This document shows, piece by piece, positions 13,828 to 21,828 of a DNA stretch of 35,552 nt; within the stretch, counting starts at the first letter, position 1, and each line of letters begins with the position of its first letter. The stretch spans positions 1 through 35,552 of the forward strand of contig CAZSAA010000006.1 in the NCBI GenBank assembly GCA_964604915.1, read 5' to 3'. The translations under genes and the position numbers were made by a program. Origin of the DNA: CAZSAA01 sp964604915. Its GTDB lineage: Bacteria > Patescibacteriota > Patescibacteriia > Patescibacteriales > UBA12465. The notes under the pieces were generated by a model. The model ran no database searches. It was not told the origin of the DNA and saw only the letters and a list, made by a program, of their open reading frames with translations.

Positions 13828-15606
13828 TTATCCTTCGGTGCCAATTGACAGTTTCAGAGCGCGGGATTTGATGTCGGAGGTTACGATGCCGAGGAATTTA
13901 TCCTTGTCCATCTCGCGTATTTGTCGGTCGAGAGCGGTACGCACCGCGACTTGACCGGATTCGATTTCCTTGTCGCCCATGACTAGGATATATGGTACTT
14001 TTTCATTGATAGCCTTGCGCGTCTTATTGCCGACCGTCTCATCAGAGTCATCTAGCTCGGCTCGTATATCAACTGCCTGGAACTGTTCGACCAGTTTTTG
14101 GCCAGCGGCCTGGTGACTTTCGCCGACGCAGAGGACTTTGACTTGGACAGGGGAGAGCCAGAGCGGGAAGGCCCCGGAAAAATGCTCGATAATCATACCC
14201 ATGAATCGCTCGAGCGAGCCGGAAATGGCCCGATGGATGACTACCGGTCGTTCCTTTTCTCCCTGCTCGTTGGCGAAGGACAAATCGAAACGCTCGGGCA
14301 GGTTGAAGTCGCACTGGATAGTGGCTAGCTGCCATTGTCGTCCAATGGCATCCTTGAACATGAAGTCAAGTTTGGGGCCGTAGAAGGCCGCTTCGCCTTC
14401 AACGCGGCGGTAGTTGAGTCCGTTTTCCTTGGCGCTCTTCTCTAGAGCGCTTTCGGCTGCTTCCCAAGCCTGGTCACTGCCGAGATACTTATCCCTATCA
14501 TCGCCACGGACAGAGAGGGAAACCCAATAATTATCCATCATACCGAAGATGGTATAGAATCGCTTGATGATAGCGACGATGGCAGAAACTTCTTCGCCGA
14601 TTTGGGAGATGCGGCAGAAGAGATGGCCGTCGTCCTGGGTAATGGCCCGGACGCGAGTGAGTCCGCCTAATTGGCCGGATTTTTCATCACGGTATACGGT
14701 GGCCGGTTCGAAGTATCTTACCGGCATCTGGCGATATGAAAATTGGTTATCAGCAAAGATCTGCATGTGATGCGGGCAGTTCATCGGTTTCAAGATGAAG
14801 TTCTCTTCCTTGCCGCTGACGCGGAAAAGTTCGTCGCCGAATTTAGCGGCATGGCCGGAGGTGATATATAGGTCTTCTTTGGCAATATGGGGCGTCCAGA
14901 CGCGCAAGTAGCCTTGATCTTTGTGGAGTTCCCAGAGCAGTTTCTCTATCTCCTGTCTCACTATCATGCCTTTAGGCTGGAGCAGGGGCAAGCCGGCGCC
15001 GACCAGGGAAGACACGGTGAATAGTCCTAGGTCGCGCCCTAATTTCCTATGGTCGCGTTTCTTGGCCTCTTCTAGTTGCTGGCGGTATGCGTCGAGTTCT
15101 TCCTTGGTATCGAAGGCGAGGCCGTATATGCGAGTAAGCATGCGGTTTTTCTCGTCACCGCGCCAATACGCTCCGGCCAGCTTATCCAGGCAGAAGCTAC
15201 CAGGCTTTATCTCTTTGGTGTTATCGACGTGAGGACCTTTGCATAGGTCGACAAATTCGCCGACGCGGTAGTAGCTGACAGCGGTTTCACCGGCAGCCTT
15301 GAGGTCGGCGATTAGCTCAGTCTTATAGGTATCGCCGCTTTGTCGCGCTTCCTGGAGACCGGTTTCTATATCCTTCTCGCTGCGGACGAAGTCCAGGTTC
15401 TGCTTGGCAAAATGGGCCATCTTCTTCTCGATAGCTTTGAGGTCGGTATCGCTGATCTTGATCTCGCCGAAGTCAATATCGTAATAGAAGCCGTTGTCGA
15501 TGGCTGGGCCGATTGAGAGCTTAGCATCGGGGTAGAGCTCCTTGACGGCATAGGCGAGCAGGTGCGAGAGCGAGTGCCGTTTTTTGTAGAGATTATCGTT
15601 TTCCAT
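13828..15606 (-). CDS. thrS: Threonyl-tRNA synthetase without TGS domain
   Basis: Charges tRNA-Thr. At 592 residues it is about 50 shorter than the usual bacterial enzyme because it begins directly at the editing domain, without the TGS domain. The editing-domain zinc-like residues are present: HSLSH (11-15) and Cys122/His126 in DLCKGPHV. The class II core has the zinc ligand Cys277 (NCPHH), motif 2 YRDEKSGQLGGLTRVR (305-320), His328 (DDGHLFC) and the C-terminal RAISGSLERFMGM motif 3. The anticodon-binding domain follows (VQVKVLCVGE and YILVMGDKE). Expression is controlled by a T-box leader upstream. Three genes follow closely on the same strand, so thrS is the first gene of a four-gene operon. 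Confidence 0.96.
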   Translation of the reverse strand: MENDNLYKKRHSLSHLLAYAVKELYPDAKLSIGPAIDNGFYYDIDFGEIKISDTDLKAIEKKMAHFAKQNLDFVRSEKDIETGLQEARQSGDTYKTELIADLKAAGETAVSYYRVGEFVDLCKGPHVDNTKEIKPGSFCLDKLAGAYWRGDEKNRMLTRIYGLAFDTKEELDAYRQQLEEAKKRDHRKLGRDLGLFTVSSLVGAGLPLLQPKGMIVRQEIEKLLWELHKDQGYLRVWTPHIAKEDLYITSGHAAKFGDELFRVSGKEENFILKPMNCPHHMQIFADNQFSYRQMPVRYFEPATVYRDEKSGQLGGLTRVRAITQDDGHLFCRISQIGEEVSAIVAIIKRFYTIFGMMDNYWVSLSVRGDDRDKYLGSDQAWEAAESALEKSAKENGLNYRRVEGEAAFYGPKLDFMFKDAIGRQWQLATIQCDFNLPERFDLSFANEQGEKERPVVIHRAISGSLERFMGMIIEHFSGAFPLWLSPVQVKVLCVGESHQAAGQKLVEQFQAVDIRAELDDSDETVGNKTRKAINEKVPYILVMGDKEIESGQVAVRTALDRQIREMDKDKFLGIVTSDIKSRALKLSIGTEG

Positions 15607-15635
15607 ACGGTTTTGTCTTAGCCGGACAGGGTTAT

Positions 15636-15685
15636 AAAAAACGCCCTGGCAAGCACACGAATTAATTCATGTATTTGCCAGGGCG
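15636..15685 (-). terminator. Regulated terminator of the T-box leader
   Basis: Read on the minus strand, CGCCCTGGCAA (plus 15685-15675) pairs perfectly with TTGCCAGGGCG (15652-15642), followed by six T (15641-15636). The stop of transcription would be about 30 bases before the thrS ATG. Confidence 0.9.
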
Positions 15686-15811
15686 GGGAAGGTCCTCGCG
15701 GTTCCACCTAGCTTCCTCAAGATGAGGCTCTTTCTTCTTGTCTTCGCCTTAGAGCTCGAGAAGAGCTGGGGGGATAATCCGCCTGGAGTCGGTAACTCCA
15801 GCAATCGGCGC
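15636..15811 (-). promoter_or_regulatory. T-box leader upstream of thrS (compact form)
   Basis: On the minus strand the sequence AGGTGGAACCGCG (plus 15709-15697) is the T-box consensus that pairs with the tRNA acceptor end. It is followed by a perfect terminator hairpin with a T run (15636-15685), the standard antiterminator/terminator choice. Uncharged tRNA-Thr should favour read-through into thrS. The base after TGG is A, which would pair with a U discriminator. A hairpin near the 5' end (plus 15783-15801) shows TACCG in its loop, containing ACC, a threonine codon, as a possible specifier. With the promoter at 15818-15846 the leader is only about 205 bases, shorter than the usual 250-300, so stem I looks reduced. 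The motif and terminator are secure; the specifier assignment is inference. Confidence 0.85.
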
Positions 15812-15817
15812 ATATCA

Positions 15818-15846
15818 ATATTAGCGCATCAGGGCAGGGATGTAAA
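15818..15846 (-). promoter_or_regulatory. Promoter of the thrS operon
   Basis: On the minus strand: TTTACA (plus 15846-15841), a 17-base spacer and TAATAT (15823-15818). It predicts a transcript starting near 15811. An upstream promoter giving a longer leader cannot be excluded. Confidence 0.5.
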
Positions 15847-15945
15847 TAGGTAGGTTAGAGAAGCTTAGGAATGCTTCATAAAATTAATAAAATAGGTAAA
15901 TATTTCCATTTTTATATCTTTTTTGACATTATTTTGCATAAAGCA

Positions 15946-15998
15946 TTGACTTTTGGAAGATAACTTGCTAATATTGAATTGTGGATAATAATTCAATA
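15946..15998 (+). promoter_or_regulatory. Promoter and operator-like inverted repeat of the rloAB pair
   Basis: TTGACT (15946-15951), a 17-base spacer and TAATAT (15969-15974). Overlapping the end of the -10 is a perfect inverted repeat, TATTGAATT (15972-15980) and AATTCAATA (15990-15998), separated by nine bases. Its position over the transcription start suits a repressor site. The start codon is at 16008. Confidence 0.6.
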
Positions 15999-16007
15999 TA
16001 AAATAAT

Positions 16008-17279
16008 ATGTTGTTAACTTTCAAGGTAAAAAATTTTCGCTCCATTAAAGATGAAGTTATTCTTGATTTACGAGCTACAGCAGACGAAACAATGAAATCC
16101 AATGCCGTTATTGAAAATGGTAAAACATCGCTATTAAAATCAGCGGCTATTTATGGCGCCAATGCGTCAGGTAAAAGTAATATTTTGAGAGCATTTTTTG
16201 TTTTTCGAAAAATGATTTTAGAGTCGCTTATTCTTAGAAATACCGGCAGTGAATTGCCTAATGAATATTTTAAATTAAGTTCTGAAACAGAAAATAAGCC
16301 GTCATCTTTTGAAATAAGTTTTATAATTGATGAAGAGGTTTACATTTATGGTTTTGAAATTGACAAGAAAAAGGTTTGCGCAGAATGGTTAAAGCAGAAA
16401 AAGGGGAAAAAGACTTTATTTATGAGAACCGGCCAAGAGATTGAAAGTAATAAAAATTATTTTCAGGAGGCATCTGCTGCCTTGAAAAAGAATACAGATG
16501 AAAGAGTTTTATTTCTGTCCGTCTTATCCAGTAATAGTCAGCCAGTTTCAAAAAAAATTGTTGAGTTTATTCAAAATACAAATTTGATATTTAGCGCAAA
16601 GGGCGGCGATACGCTTAATTATTCGTTTGGCCAATTTTTATCGAATCATAAGATGGCTAAAAAAATGAAAGACTTTATCCTAAAAGCTGATTTTGGGGTA
16701 GTAAATATTGAGGCTAGTGAGAAATTTGTTTCAGCCAAAGAGATGCAGAATATTCCTGATAAGTTCAAAGGTTTATTGTTCAAAGAAGGTTCTGGGATAG
16801 CCGAGCGAAGCATAAAATTTTTGCATAGAAAATATGATAAAGAGGGAAAAGAGATAGAAAGCGAACCTTTTGATTTTTTTGTTGAAGAGTCGGATGGAAC
16901 TCAGCAAATGTTTGCGTTATCAGCTCCGTTTATCGATACGTTGGATAATGGGAAGATATTGTTTATCGATGAGATGGATGTAAGCCTGCACCCGATACTC
17001 TGCCAATACCTAGTTTCGATATTCAATTCAAAAGAAAGGAATCCTAATAACGCCCAGTTAATCTTTACAACCCATGATACTTCGCTTTTAAGCGAAGAGT
17101 TTTTGCGTCGGGATCAAATTTATTTTACGGATAAGAATGGAAAAGGGTCGACAGAATTATTTTCGCTAGCTGATATATCAGAAAGAAAAGGGGTTGATTT
17201 TGCGAAAAGATATTTAGAGGGCCGGTACAACGCTCTGCCGTATATTTCCGATTTTGAAGATTTAAAATTTTCAAAGTAA
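16008..17279 (+). CDS. AAA/ABC-type ATPase, RloA-like (AAA15/OLD-type)
   Basis: A 423-residue ATPase of the type with N-terminal FKVKNFRSIKDEVILDL and Walker A GANASGKSN (50-58), a long helical/variable middle, then signature-like ESDGTQQMFAL (294-304), Walker B ILFIDEMD (317-324), D-loop SLHP and switch His in FTTHD (353-357). This is the SMC/RecF-like architecture of RloA, AriA and OLD-type ATPases that sense phage and control a partner effector. No nuclease domain is fused at the C-terminus. The next gene, one base after the stop, encodes a RloB-like Toprim protein, so the pair is most likely a defence module. Very A/T-rich compared with thrS next door; probably transferred. Cytoplasmic. 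Confidence 0.82.
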   Translation: MLLTFKVKNFRSIKDEVILDLRATADETMKSNAVIENGKTSLLKSAAIYGANASGKSNILRAFFVFRKMILESLILRNTGSELPNEYFKLSSETENKPSSFEISFIIDEEVYIYGFEIDKKKVCAEWLKQKKGKKTLFMRTGQEIESNKNYFQEASAALKKNTDERVLFLSVLSSNSQPVSKKIVEFIQNTNLIFSAKGGDTLNYSFGQFLSNHKMAKKMKDFILKADFGVVNIEASEKFVSAKEMQNIPDKFKGLLFKEGSGIAERSIKFLHRKYDKEGKEIESEPFDFFVEESDGTQQMFALSAPFIDTLDNGKILFIDEMDVSLHPILCQYLVSIFNSKERNPNNAQLIFTTHDTSLLSEEFLRRDQIYFTDKNGKGSTELFSLADISERKGVDFAKRYLEGRYNALPYISDFEDLKFSK

Positions 17280-17280
17280 T

Positions 17281-17904
17281 ATGATAAGATATAGAGGTAA
17301 AAATCAACACCGAGAAGTCCATCCGAAGATTTTTGTATGGTCGCACACGGAAAAAGCAGAGATAGAATATTTTCAAGAATTTAAGAATCATTTGGAAACG
17401 CCTTTATTAATGCCGAAAAAAGAAATTTGTTGGACTCCGCAAGAATTATTAGGAAAAATTGTAGAGTGGAAAAAAGCAGAAGTTTGCGAGGATGATGGCG
17501 ATCAAGTTTGGTGTATCTTTGATGTGGATGATTTTTATAAGAATGACAGCAAGGGGCTCTTGGCGGCGGTTAAGAAGGCTATAAATCACAACATTAAGAT
17601 AGCCTATGCTAATGAATGCTTTGAACTTTGGATATTGCTTCATTTTGAAAAACCCAATTGTCAAGTTTGTAAGGGCAAGGATATTGAAAATAGAATTGTA
17701 GAGGCGTTCAAAAAGAATAAGCTTGGTAAATTCCAGAAAAATAAAAAGATTTTTCAGATATTATTTCCATTCCAAGGCCAAGCGATTAAAAACGCTAGAA
17801 GCATAGTGTCGGATTACAGGAAAATCGATTGGCAAAATAAGTTAAGTACTAAAGGGAATCCATCAACCAGTATTCATCTTTTAATCGAAGAGATTAATAG
17901 TTGA
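17281..17904 (+). CDS. RloB-like protein (Toprim-type nuclease partner)
   Basis: This 207-residue protein matches the RloB family: a strand-Glu motif near the N-terminus (IFVWSHTEKAEIEYF, Glu24), the acidic VWCIFDVDDFYKND (77-89; Asp81 and Asp83) and the family signature NECFELWILLHF (111-122). The Glu plus D-x-D layout is that of Toprim metal sites, so it probably cuts or processes nucleic acid. RloA/RloB genes were first noted inside restriction-modification loci; no restriction or methylase gene is seen here. It begins one base after the ATPase stop, is equally A/T-rich and is followed by a terminator. The target (DNA, tRNA or other RNA) is unknown. Confidence 0.78.
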   Translation: MIRYRGKNQHREVHPKIFVWSHTEKAEIEYFQEFKNHLETPLLMPKKEICWTPQELLGKIVEWKKAEVCEDDGDQVWCIFDVDDFYKNDSKGLLAAVKKAINHNIKIAYANECFELWILLHFEKPNCQVCKGKDIENRIVEAFKKNKLGKFQKNKKIFQILFPFQGQAIKNARSIVSDYRKIDWQNKLSTKGNPSTSIHLLIEEINS

Positions 17905-17960
17905 TTGGAGGTAGGAAGGAATAAAGTCCATATTCTCTAATCCTTTTTAAAAGTTTCTAT

Positions 17961-17992
17961 AAAAAGGCGGTCCACAGTGAACCGTCTTTTTG
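17961..17992. terminator. Bidirectional terminator
   Basis: AAAAAGGCGGT (17961-17971) pairs with ACCGTCTTTTT (17981-17991) with one G-U pair. T tracts on both strands serve rloB and the convergent propeller gene. Confidence 0.85.
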
Positions 17993-18018
17993 GCGTCTAG
18001 GTCCAGGTTATTCCTCGA

Positions 18019-19293
18019 TCATTTTAACTTTATCGTATATAATCCGCCGCTCTGCTTGTCGGTAAAGTATAGCTGGCTGCCGTCTTCGGATACGACCAGT
18101 TGGGAGACAGTATAGTCACCGTCAGGCATGGCCACGAGCGTCTTATTCCCGGTCTCAAGATCGATCTTGTAGATATTATCGTTGGTGGTATCCGCTATTT
18201 CCGGCAGGATACCGGCCCCATCGGGCAAACTGATCGGTACGCCACAATATGCTTCTGTGTCTGAAACGAAAGCGCATTTGCTGGCCCAAGTCTGTAGTCC
18301 CAATGATTGGCGGTTCTGACTGATACTCTCGCCCTTGGCATCAACCGTCCAGAGCATAGGCTTCATGTTATTGGTGGTGTTGTATACGCTATATAGCAGT
18401 TTCGTCCCTTCTTCCGACCATTTCGCCTCGAAGCCGCGTCCCTGGATGATGGTCGATTTGAAATTCTCGTCATTGAGACCTAGGAAGAATACCTCCTGCC
18501 GGTCGAAATCAACGCCTTCGGTGTACATGGCGACGATCTGGTTGTTGGGCGACCAAGAGGGATATACGGTACTGTCATTGGCACCGATCGCTTCAATCGC
18601 TAGGGCATTTGATCCATCGTCGTTTGAGATGATAAGCCAGCGATTCTCGACATCCAAGCCGATGCTTTCGGCAACAATCTGATTATCGTCGCTCGAGAAA
18701 GAGAAATCCTGCCAATGGCTGGGAAGGGTTACTTGGGACTCGGTGGAAAAGTTGTATAGAATTTTGGAATCGTCAGGATATTGGATTATCGCCTTATCGC
18801 CGCTATTGCTCCAGGTGACATCCTCGACCTCATAGAAATTCTTGTCACTAAGTCGCGTGACGCTTCCATCGCTATTTACCCTATAGAACGCGTTATCATC
18901 CTCATCGTAATAGCGGACGCTGCCATCGCTAGCGGAAGTGGGCCGTATAGCGGAGTTGCCAGTTACTTGCGTTACCTGGGTGATGCCGCCTAAGGCAACA
19001 TCGGAAATGCCCTCGCTATAGGCGGGTTGGTTGGACGAACCGCTCTGACCAGCGCTAGGGATGCCGCTACCTTGGCTACCCGATGAGGTTGCGATACCTT
19101 CGCCTTGTCCGGCGCTAGGCAATCCGCCGCCACTAGGCGTAGTGGTGGATACGGTGTCGCCAGGAACATTAAGGAAGGATTCGCCCTTGAAGAAGACGGA
19201 ATAGATGGCCCAGGCGAGCAGGGCGACGATAATTAAAAAAGCCGCTATGCCGAGCACCTTACCGCGCTTTTCGAAAAAATTCATATCATTCAT
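18019..19293 (-). CDS. Membrane-anchored beta-propeller-like (TolB-like) surface protein
   Basis: The 424-residue protein has a short charged N-terminus, one membrane segment (about 13-34), a low-complexity linker rich in Ser, Gly, Thr and Gln (about 45-100) with two related blocks (GGLPSAGQGEG and SGIPSAGQSGS), then repeated strands of the WD40/TolB kind: VTWSNSGDKAIIQY, FSFSSDDNQIVAES, PSWSPNNQIVAMY, AKWSEEGTKLLYS and LVVSEDGSQLYFT. These suggest a propeller of roughly five to seven blades held outside the cell on a flexible stalk. It is divergent from pilM with a short shared control region, so it may belong to the pilus system as a surface or assembly component; no direct evidence of this. 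ATG 19284 is an alternative start. Confidence 0.68.
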   Translation of the reverse strand: MNDMNFFEKRGKVLGIAAFLIIVALLAWAIYSVFFKGESFLNVPGDTVSTTTPSGGGLPSAGQGEGIATSSGSQGSGIPSAGQSGSSNQPAYSEGISDVALGGITQVTQVTGNSAIRPTSASDGSVRYYDEDDNAFYRVNSDGSVTRLSDKNFYEVEDVTWSNSGDKAIIQYPDDSKILYNFSTESQVTLPSHWQDFSFSSDDNQIVAESIGLDVENRWLIISNDDGSNALAIEAIGANDSTVYPSWSPNNQIVAMYTEGVDFDRQEVFFLGLNDENFKSTIIQGRGFEAKWSEEGTKLLYSVYNTTNNMKPMLWTVDAKGESISQNRQSLGLQTWASKCAFVSDTEAYCGVPISLPDGAGILPEIADTTNDNIYKIDLETGNKTLVAMPDGDYTVSQLVVSEDGSQLYFTDKQSGGLYTIKLK

Positions 19294-19303
19294 GCTTCGA
19301 AGC

Positions 19304-19332
19304 TTGTTTGCTTCTGGTAAATATTATATAAT
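19304..19332 (+). promoter_or_regulatory. Promoter of the pilM operon
   Basis: TTGTTT (19304-19309), a 17-base spacer and TATAAT (19327-19332). Transcription would start near 19339, about 75 bases before the pilM ATG, which argues against the much earlier in-frame ATG at 19205. Confidence 0.6.
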
Positions 19333-19414
19333 AAAAGAAGTAAAGAGTCTAATTGCCCTAGCGTTTTTTTGGCGAATGGGGGCTTGGCTTGATTTTTATA
19401 TTTTTTGCTTCATT

Positions 19415-20452
19415 ATGGGAATTTTTTCCTCTTCAAACGACGACCTTTTCCTGGGTATAGACATAGGTGATTCTTCTATAAAGATGGTCGAGCTGAAGCG
19501 TAAGGGCAAGGGCGTAGTCTTGTCCAACTATGCTTTTAGCGAGAATGTCAGTCAGACCAGCTTCACCAAGGTAGAAGATATAAATTATCTAGTGGCCGCT
19601 ATCACCAAGATCAAAGACAATGCCGGGATCAAGGCTAGGCGGGTGACCGCTTCGCTGCCGACTTTCTCGGTATTCTCTTCGATCATCCATTTGCCTAGCT
19701 TAGACAAGAAGAATCTGGAGCTATCCATCAAGGAAGAAGCCAAGAAAGTGATTCCCTTGCCGATTTCCGAGATGATTCTGGACTGGAAAATAATCGGGGA
19801 AGAGGATGGCGGCGGCGCTCGCGTTTTCCTTACCGGCAGTCCGAAGAAGCTAGTCCGTAAATATATCGATATTTTTTCCCGCGCCAAGCTGTCTTTGGCG
19901 AGCCTAGAAACGGAAACCTTTTCTCTGGTGCGAGCCTTGTTGGGCGATGACAAGAGTATAGTGATGATCGCGGAAGTAGGGGCCAATAGTACTGATCTGT
20001 CCATCATCAACGAAAGCATCCCGATGCTTAACCGCAGCCTCGAGGTTTGCGGCGCTACCGTAACGCAGGAATTGTCCAAGGCGCTCGGCATCAGCTTGTC
20101 GCAGGCCGAACAGCTCAAGTTCGATTTGAGCGTTAACCTTACCGCTAAGTCGCAGGATCAATTGTCCCAGATAATCGTCAAATCATTGGAACCAATCATC
20201 CAGGAAATTGAATATATGCTTGATTTCTGGGTGCGCGGCGGGAACAAGCCGGTGGAAAAGATCGTCCTGTCTGGTGGCGGCGCCTTGCTGCTCAATCTCA
20301 CTCAATATTTGTCGGAGAGACTTAACATGAACGTCATAATCGGCGACCCCTGGAATCGCGTCAGTTATGCGCCGGAAATGAAGCCAGTCATGGCGGAAAT
20401 CGGCCCTAAGTTAGCGGTAGCCATCGGACTGGCTATGCGAGAAGTATATTGA
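19415..20452 (+). CDS. pilM: Type IV pilus assembly protein PilM
   Basis: A 345-residue actin-like ATPase that sits on the cytoplasmic side of the pilus machine and binds the N-terminus of PilN. The opening FLGIDIGDSSIKMVEL is the phosphate-1 loop, EVGANSTDLSII the second phosphate loop, and IVLSGGGALLLNL the adenosine motif. The middle IHLPSLDKKNLELSIKEEA and IPLPISEMILDW segments are typical of PilM. The frame is open upstream to 19205, but that part overlaps the divergent gene and its promoter; ATG 19415 gives MGIFSSSNDDLFLGID, the standard PilM N-terminus. First gene of the pilus operon; pilN follows after nine bases. Confidence 0.92.
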   Translation: MGIFSSSNDDLFLGIDIGDSSIKMVELKRKGKGVVLSNYAFSENVSQTSFTKVEDINYLVAAITKIKDNAGIKARRVTASLPTFSVFSSIIHLPSLDKKNLELSIKEEAKKVIPLPISEMILDWKIIGEEDGGGARVFLTGSPKKLVRKYIDIFSRAKLSLASLETETFSLVRALLGDDKSIVMIAEVGANSTDLSIINESIPMLNRSLEVCGATVTQELSKALGISLSQAEQLKFDLSVNLTAKSQDQLSQIIVKSLEPIIQEIEYMLDFWVRGGNKPVEKIVLSGGGALLLNLTQYLSERLNMNVIIGDPWNRVSYAPEMKPVMAEIGPKLAVAIGLAMREVY

Positions 20453-20461
20453 TGATAAGCG

Positions 20462-21145
20462 ATGAAGATATTCAAGCGACCAACTAAAGAGAAGAAGCCT
20501 AAATCCAGCAGCAACTGGAATAATCCGTCCGTCCTAGACGTCAACCTTATCAAGGACGAGATAGGCGTTTCTTTCGATTGGAAAAAGTTTTGGTTGAAGC
20601 TATTCGTGATGGGAGTGCTTTCCGCCGCTTTCATCGTCCAGATCTGCCTCACGCTTAATGATTGGCAGGAAAGGGAAGATGCCAAAGCGACTGAGCTTAG
20701 TTCTGGCTTCAAGCAGGTGAGCCAGGAACTCAGGAGCATGAAAGCTGAGAGCGATACTGTAGCCGCGTTCAAGGAGAAGCTCGATCTGGCTACAAACTTG
20801 ATGGACAATCACCTTTATTGGACAAATTTTTTCAATTGGCTAGAAAAGAAGACGCTCAGTTCGGTTAAATATGATGGCTTCGAAGGCGGCGTGATCGGGG
20901 AATATTCTCTGTCCGCCAACACTAATAGCTACGCGGATATCAGCTGGCAGGTGAAATCTTTCCTTGATGACGACCTGACTCTAGCCGCTAAGGTAGAATC
21001 GGGCAGTGCGGGTGATAATTCTGCCCAAGCAAGCGAGTCGACAGACGCTAGTTCAAGCGTTCCGGCCCAGACGGATGATTTGGACGGCAATGTCTCTTTC
21101 GAGATCGAACTTCAAGTGAATCCGGAAATATTCTATAAGCATTGA
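20462..21145 (+). CDS. pilN: PilN-like pilus alignment protein
   Basis: The short cytoplasmic start contains VLDVNLI (24-30), the N-L-[IL] motif by which PilN binds PilM. It is followed by one membrane segment (about 46-66), a coiled-coil stretch and a ferredoxin-like outer domain with WTNFFNWLEKKTLSSVKYDGF, typical of PilN. A Ser/Ala/Asp-rich insert (about 181-205) precedes the last strand. At 227 residues it is slightly longer than classic PilN. It sits between pilM and a PilO-like gene with gaps of nine and one bases, so position supports the call. Confidence 0.8.
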   Translation: MKIFKRPTKEKKPKSSSNWNNPSVLDVNLIKDEIGVSFDWKKFWLKLFVMGVLSAAFIVQICLTLNDWQEREDAKATELSSGFKQVSQELRSMKAESDTVAAFKEKLDLATNLMDNHLYWTNFFNWLEKKTLSSVKYDGFEGGVIGEYSLSANTNSYADISWQVKSFLDDDLTLAAKVESGSAGDNSAQASESTDASSSVPAQTDDLDGNVSFEIELQVNPEIFYKH

Positions 21146-21146
21146 T

Positions 21147-21827
21147 ATGGCAAATGTAAAGAACGGCAACCGGCAGTTAAATGTCTTCCTCAATCGCTAT
21201 TCCGACCTGATGGCGGTCATTCTCATATGCCTCTCCCTCTTAGGCGCATATATCCTGGTGATCCGTCCGAGATTCAACAGTACTATCCAGACAATCACTC
21301 AGAATATGGAAGAACAGGAGATGATATTCAAGCAGCAATCCCAGAAATTGCAGCAATTAAAGGCGAATTTGGCGATGTACCAGAAGATGGACAAGACTCA
21401 AGTAGAACGCCTAGCGCGCGTCTTACCTAATCGGTACGTCGAGGAGAGGCTGTTTGGTGAATTAGAAGAGATGGTCGCTAAGAGCGGATATACCGTCTCG
21501 TCAATCGATATTACGAAGCCGGGTGAGGATCCTGTGGAAGGCGTTGCCACGGCCGCGCCTGTCGGCGAGGGAACTGGTCTGGAGGAAGAAGCGGTTGTAT
21601 TAAACCAGGAAGCAGCAATCGCTAGCCCGTTAGCGCCAGAAAACCTTAAGACGGTGGAAGTGAGCCTATCGATCGGTTCTATCGACTATGCCGGCTTGAA
21701 GAACCTGTTGCCGGTATTTGAGAACAGCATCAGGCTTATCGATATTATCGAGGTCAATTTTTCCCCAGCCGACAAGAAGGCTGACCTAGTGTTCCAAACC
21801 TATTATTACCAATCTGATTTAGAATGA
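21147..21827 (+). CDS. pilO: PilO-like pilus alignment protein
   Basis: This 226-residue protein has one membrane segment (about 22-41, LMAVILICLSLLGAYILVI), then a coiled coil (about 50-80, rich in Gln and Leu), then RVLPNRYVEERLFGELEEMVAKSGY, matching the PilO pattern before its ferredoxin-like fold, and a second domain after an acidic Ala/Gly linker. PilO pairs with PilN to form the ring between PilM and the outer parts of the machine. Identity between PilO homologues is low, so the call relies on architecture and on its place directly after pilN (one-base gap). Confidence 0.75.
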   Translation: MANVKNGNRQLNVFLNRYSDLMAVILICLSLLGAYILVIRPRFNSTIQTITQNMEEQEMIFKQQSQKLQQLKANLAMYQKMDKTQVERLARVLPNRYVEERLFGELEEMVAKSGYTVSSIDITKPGEDPVEGVATAAPVGEGTGLEEEAVVLNQEAAIASPLAPENLKTVEVSLSIGSIDYAGLKNLLPVFENSIRLIDIIEVNFSPADKKADLVFQTYYYQSDLE

Positions 21828-21828
21828 T

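Noticed and set aside
19205..19414. N-terminal extension of PilM by 70 residues
   Set aside because: It overlaps the divergent propeller gene and the predicted promoter, and lacks similarity to PilM, which starts at the MGIFSSS position.
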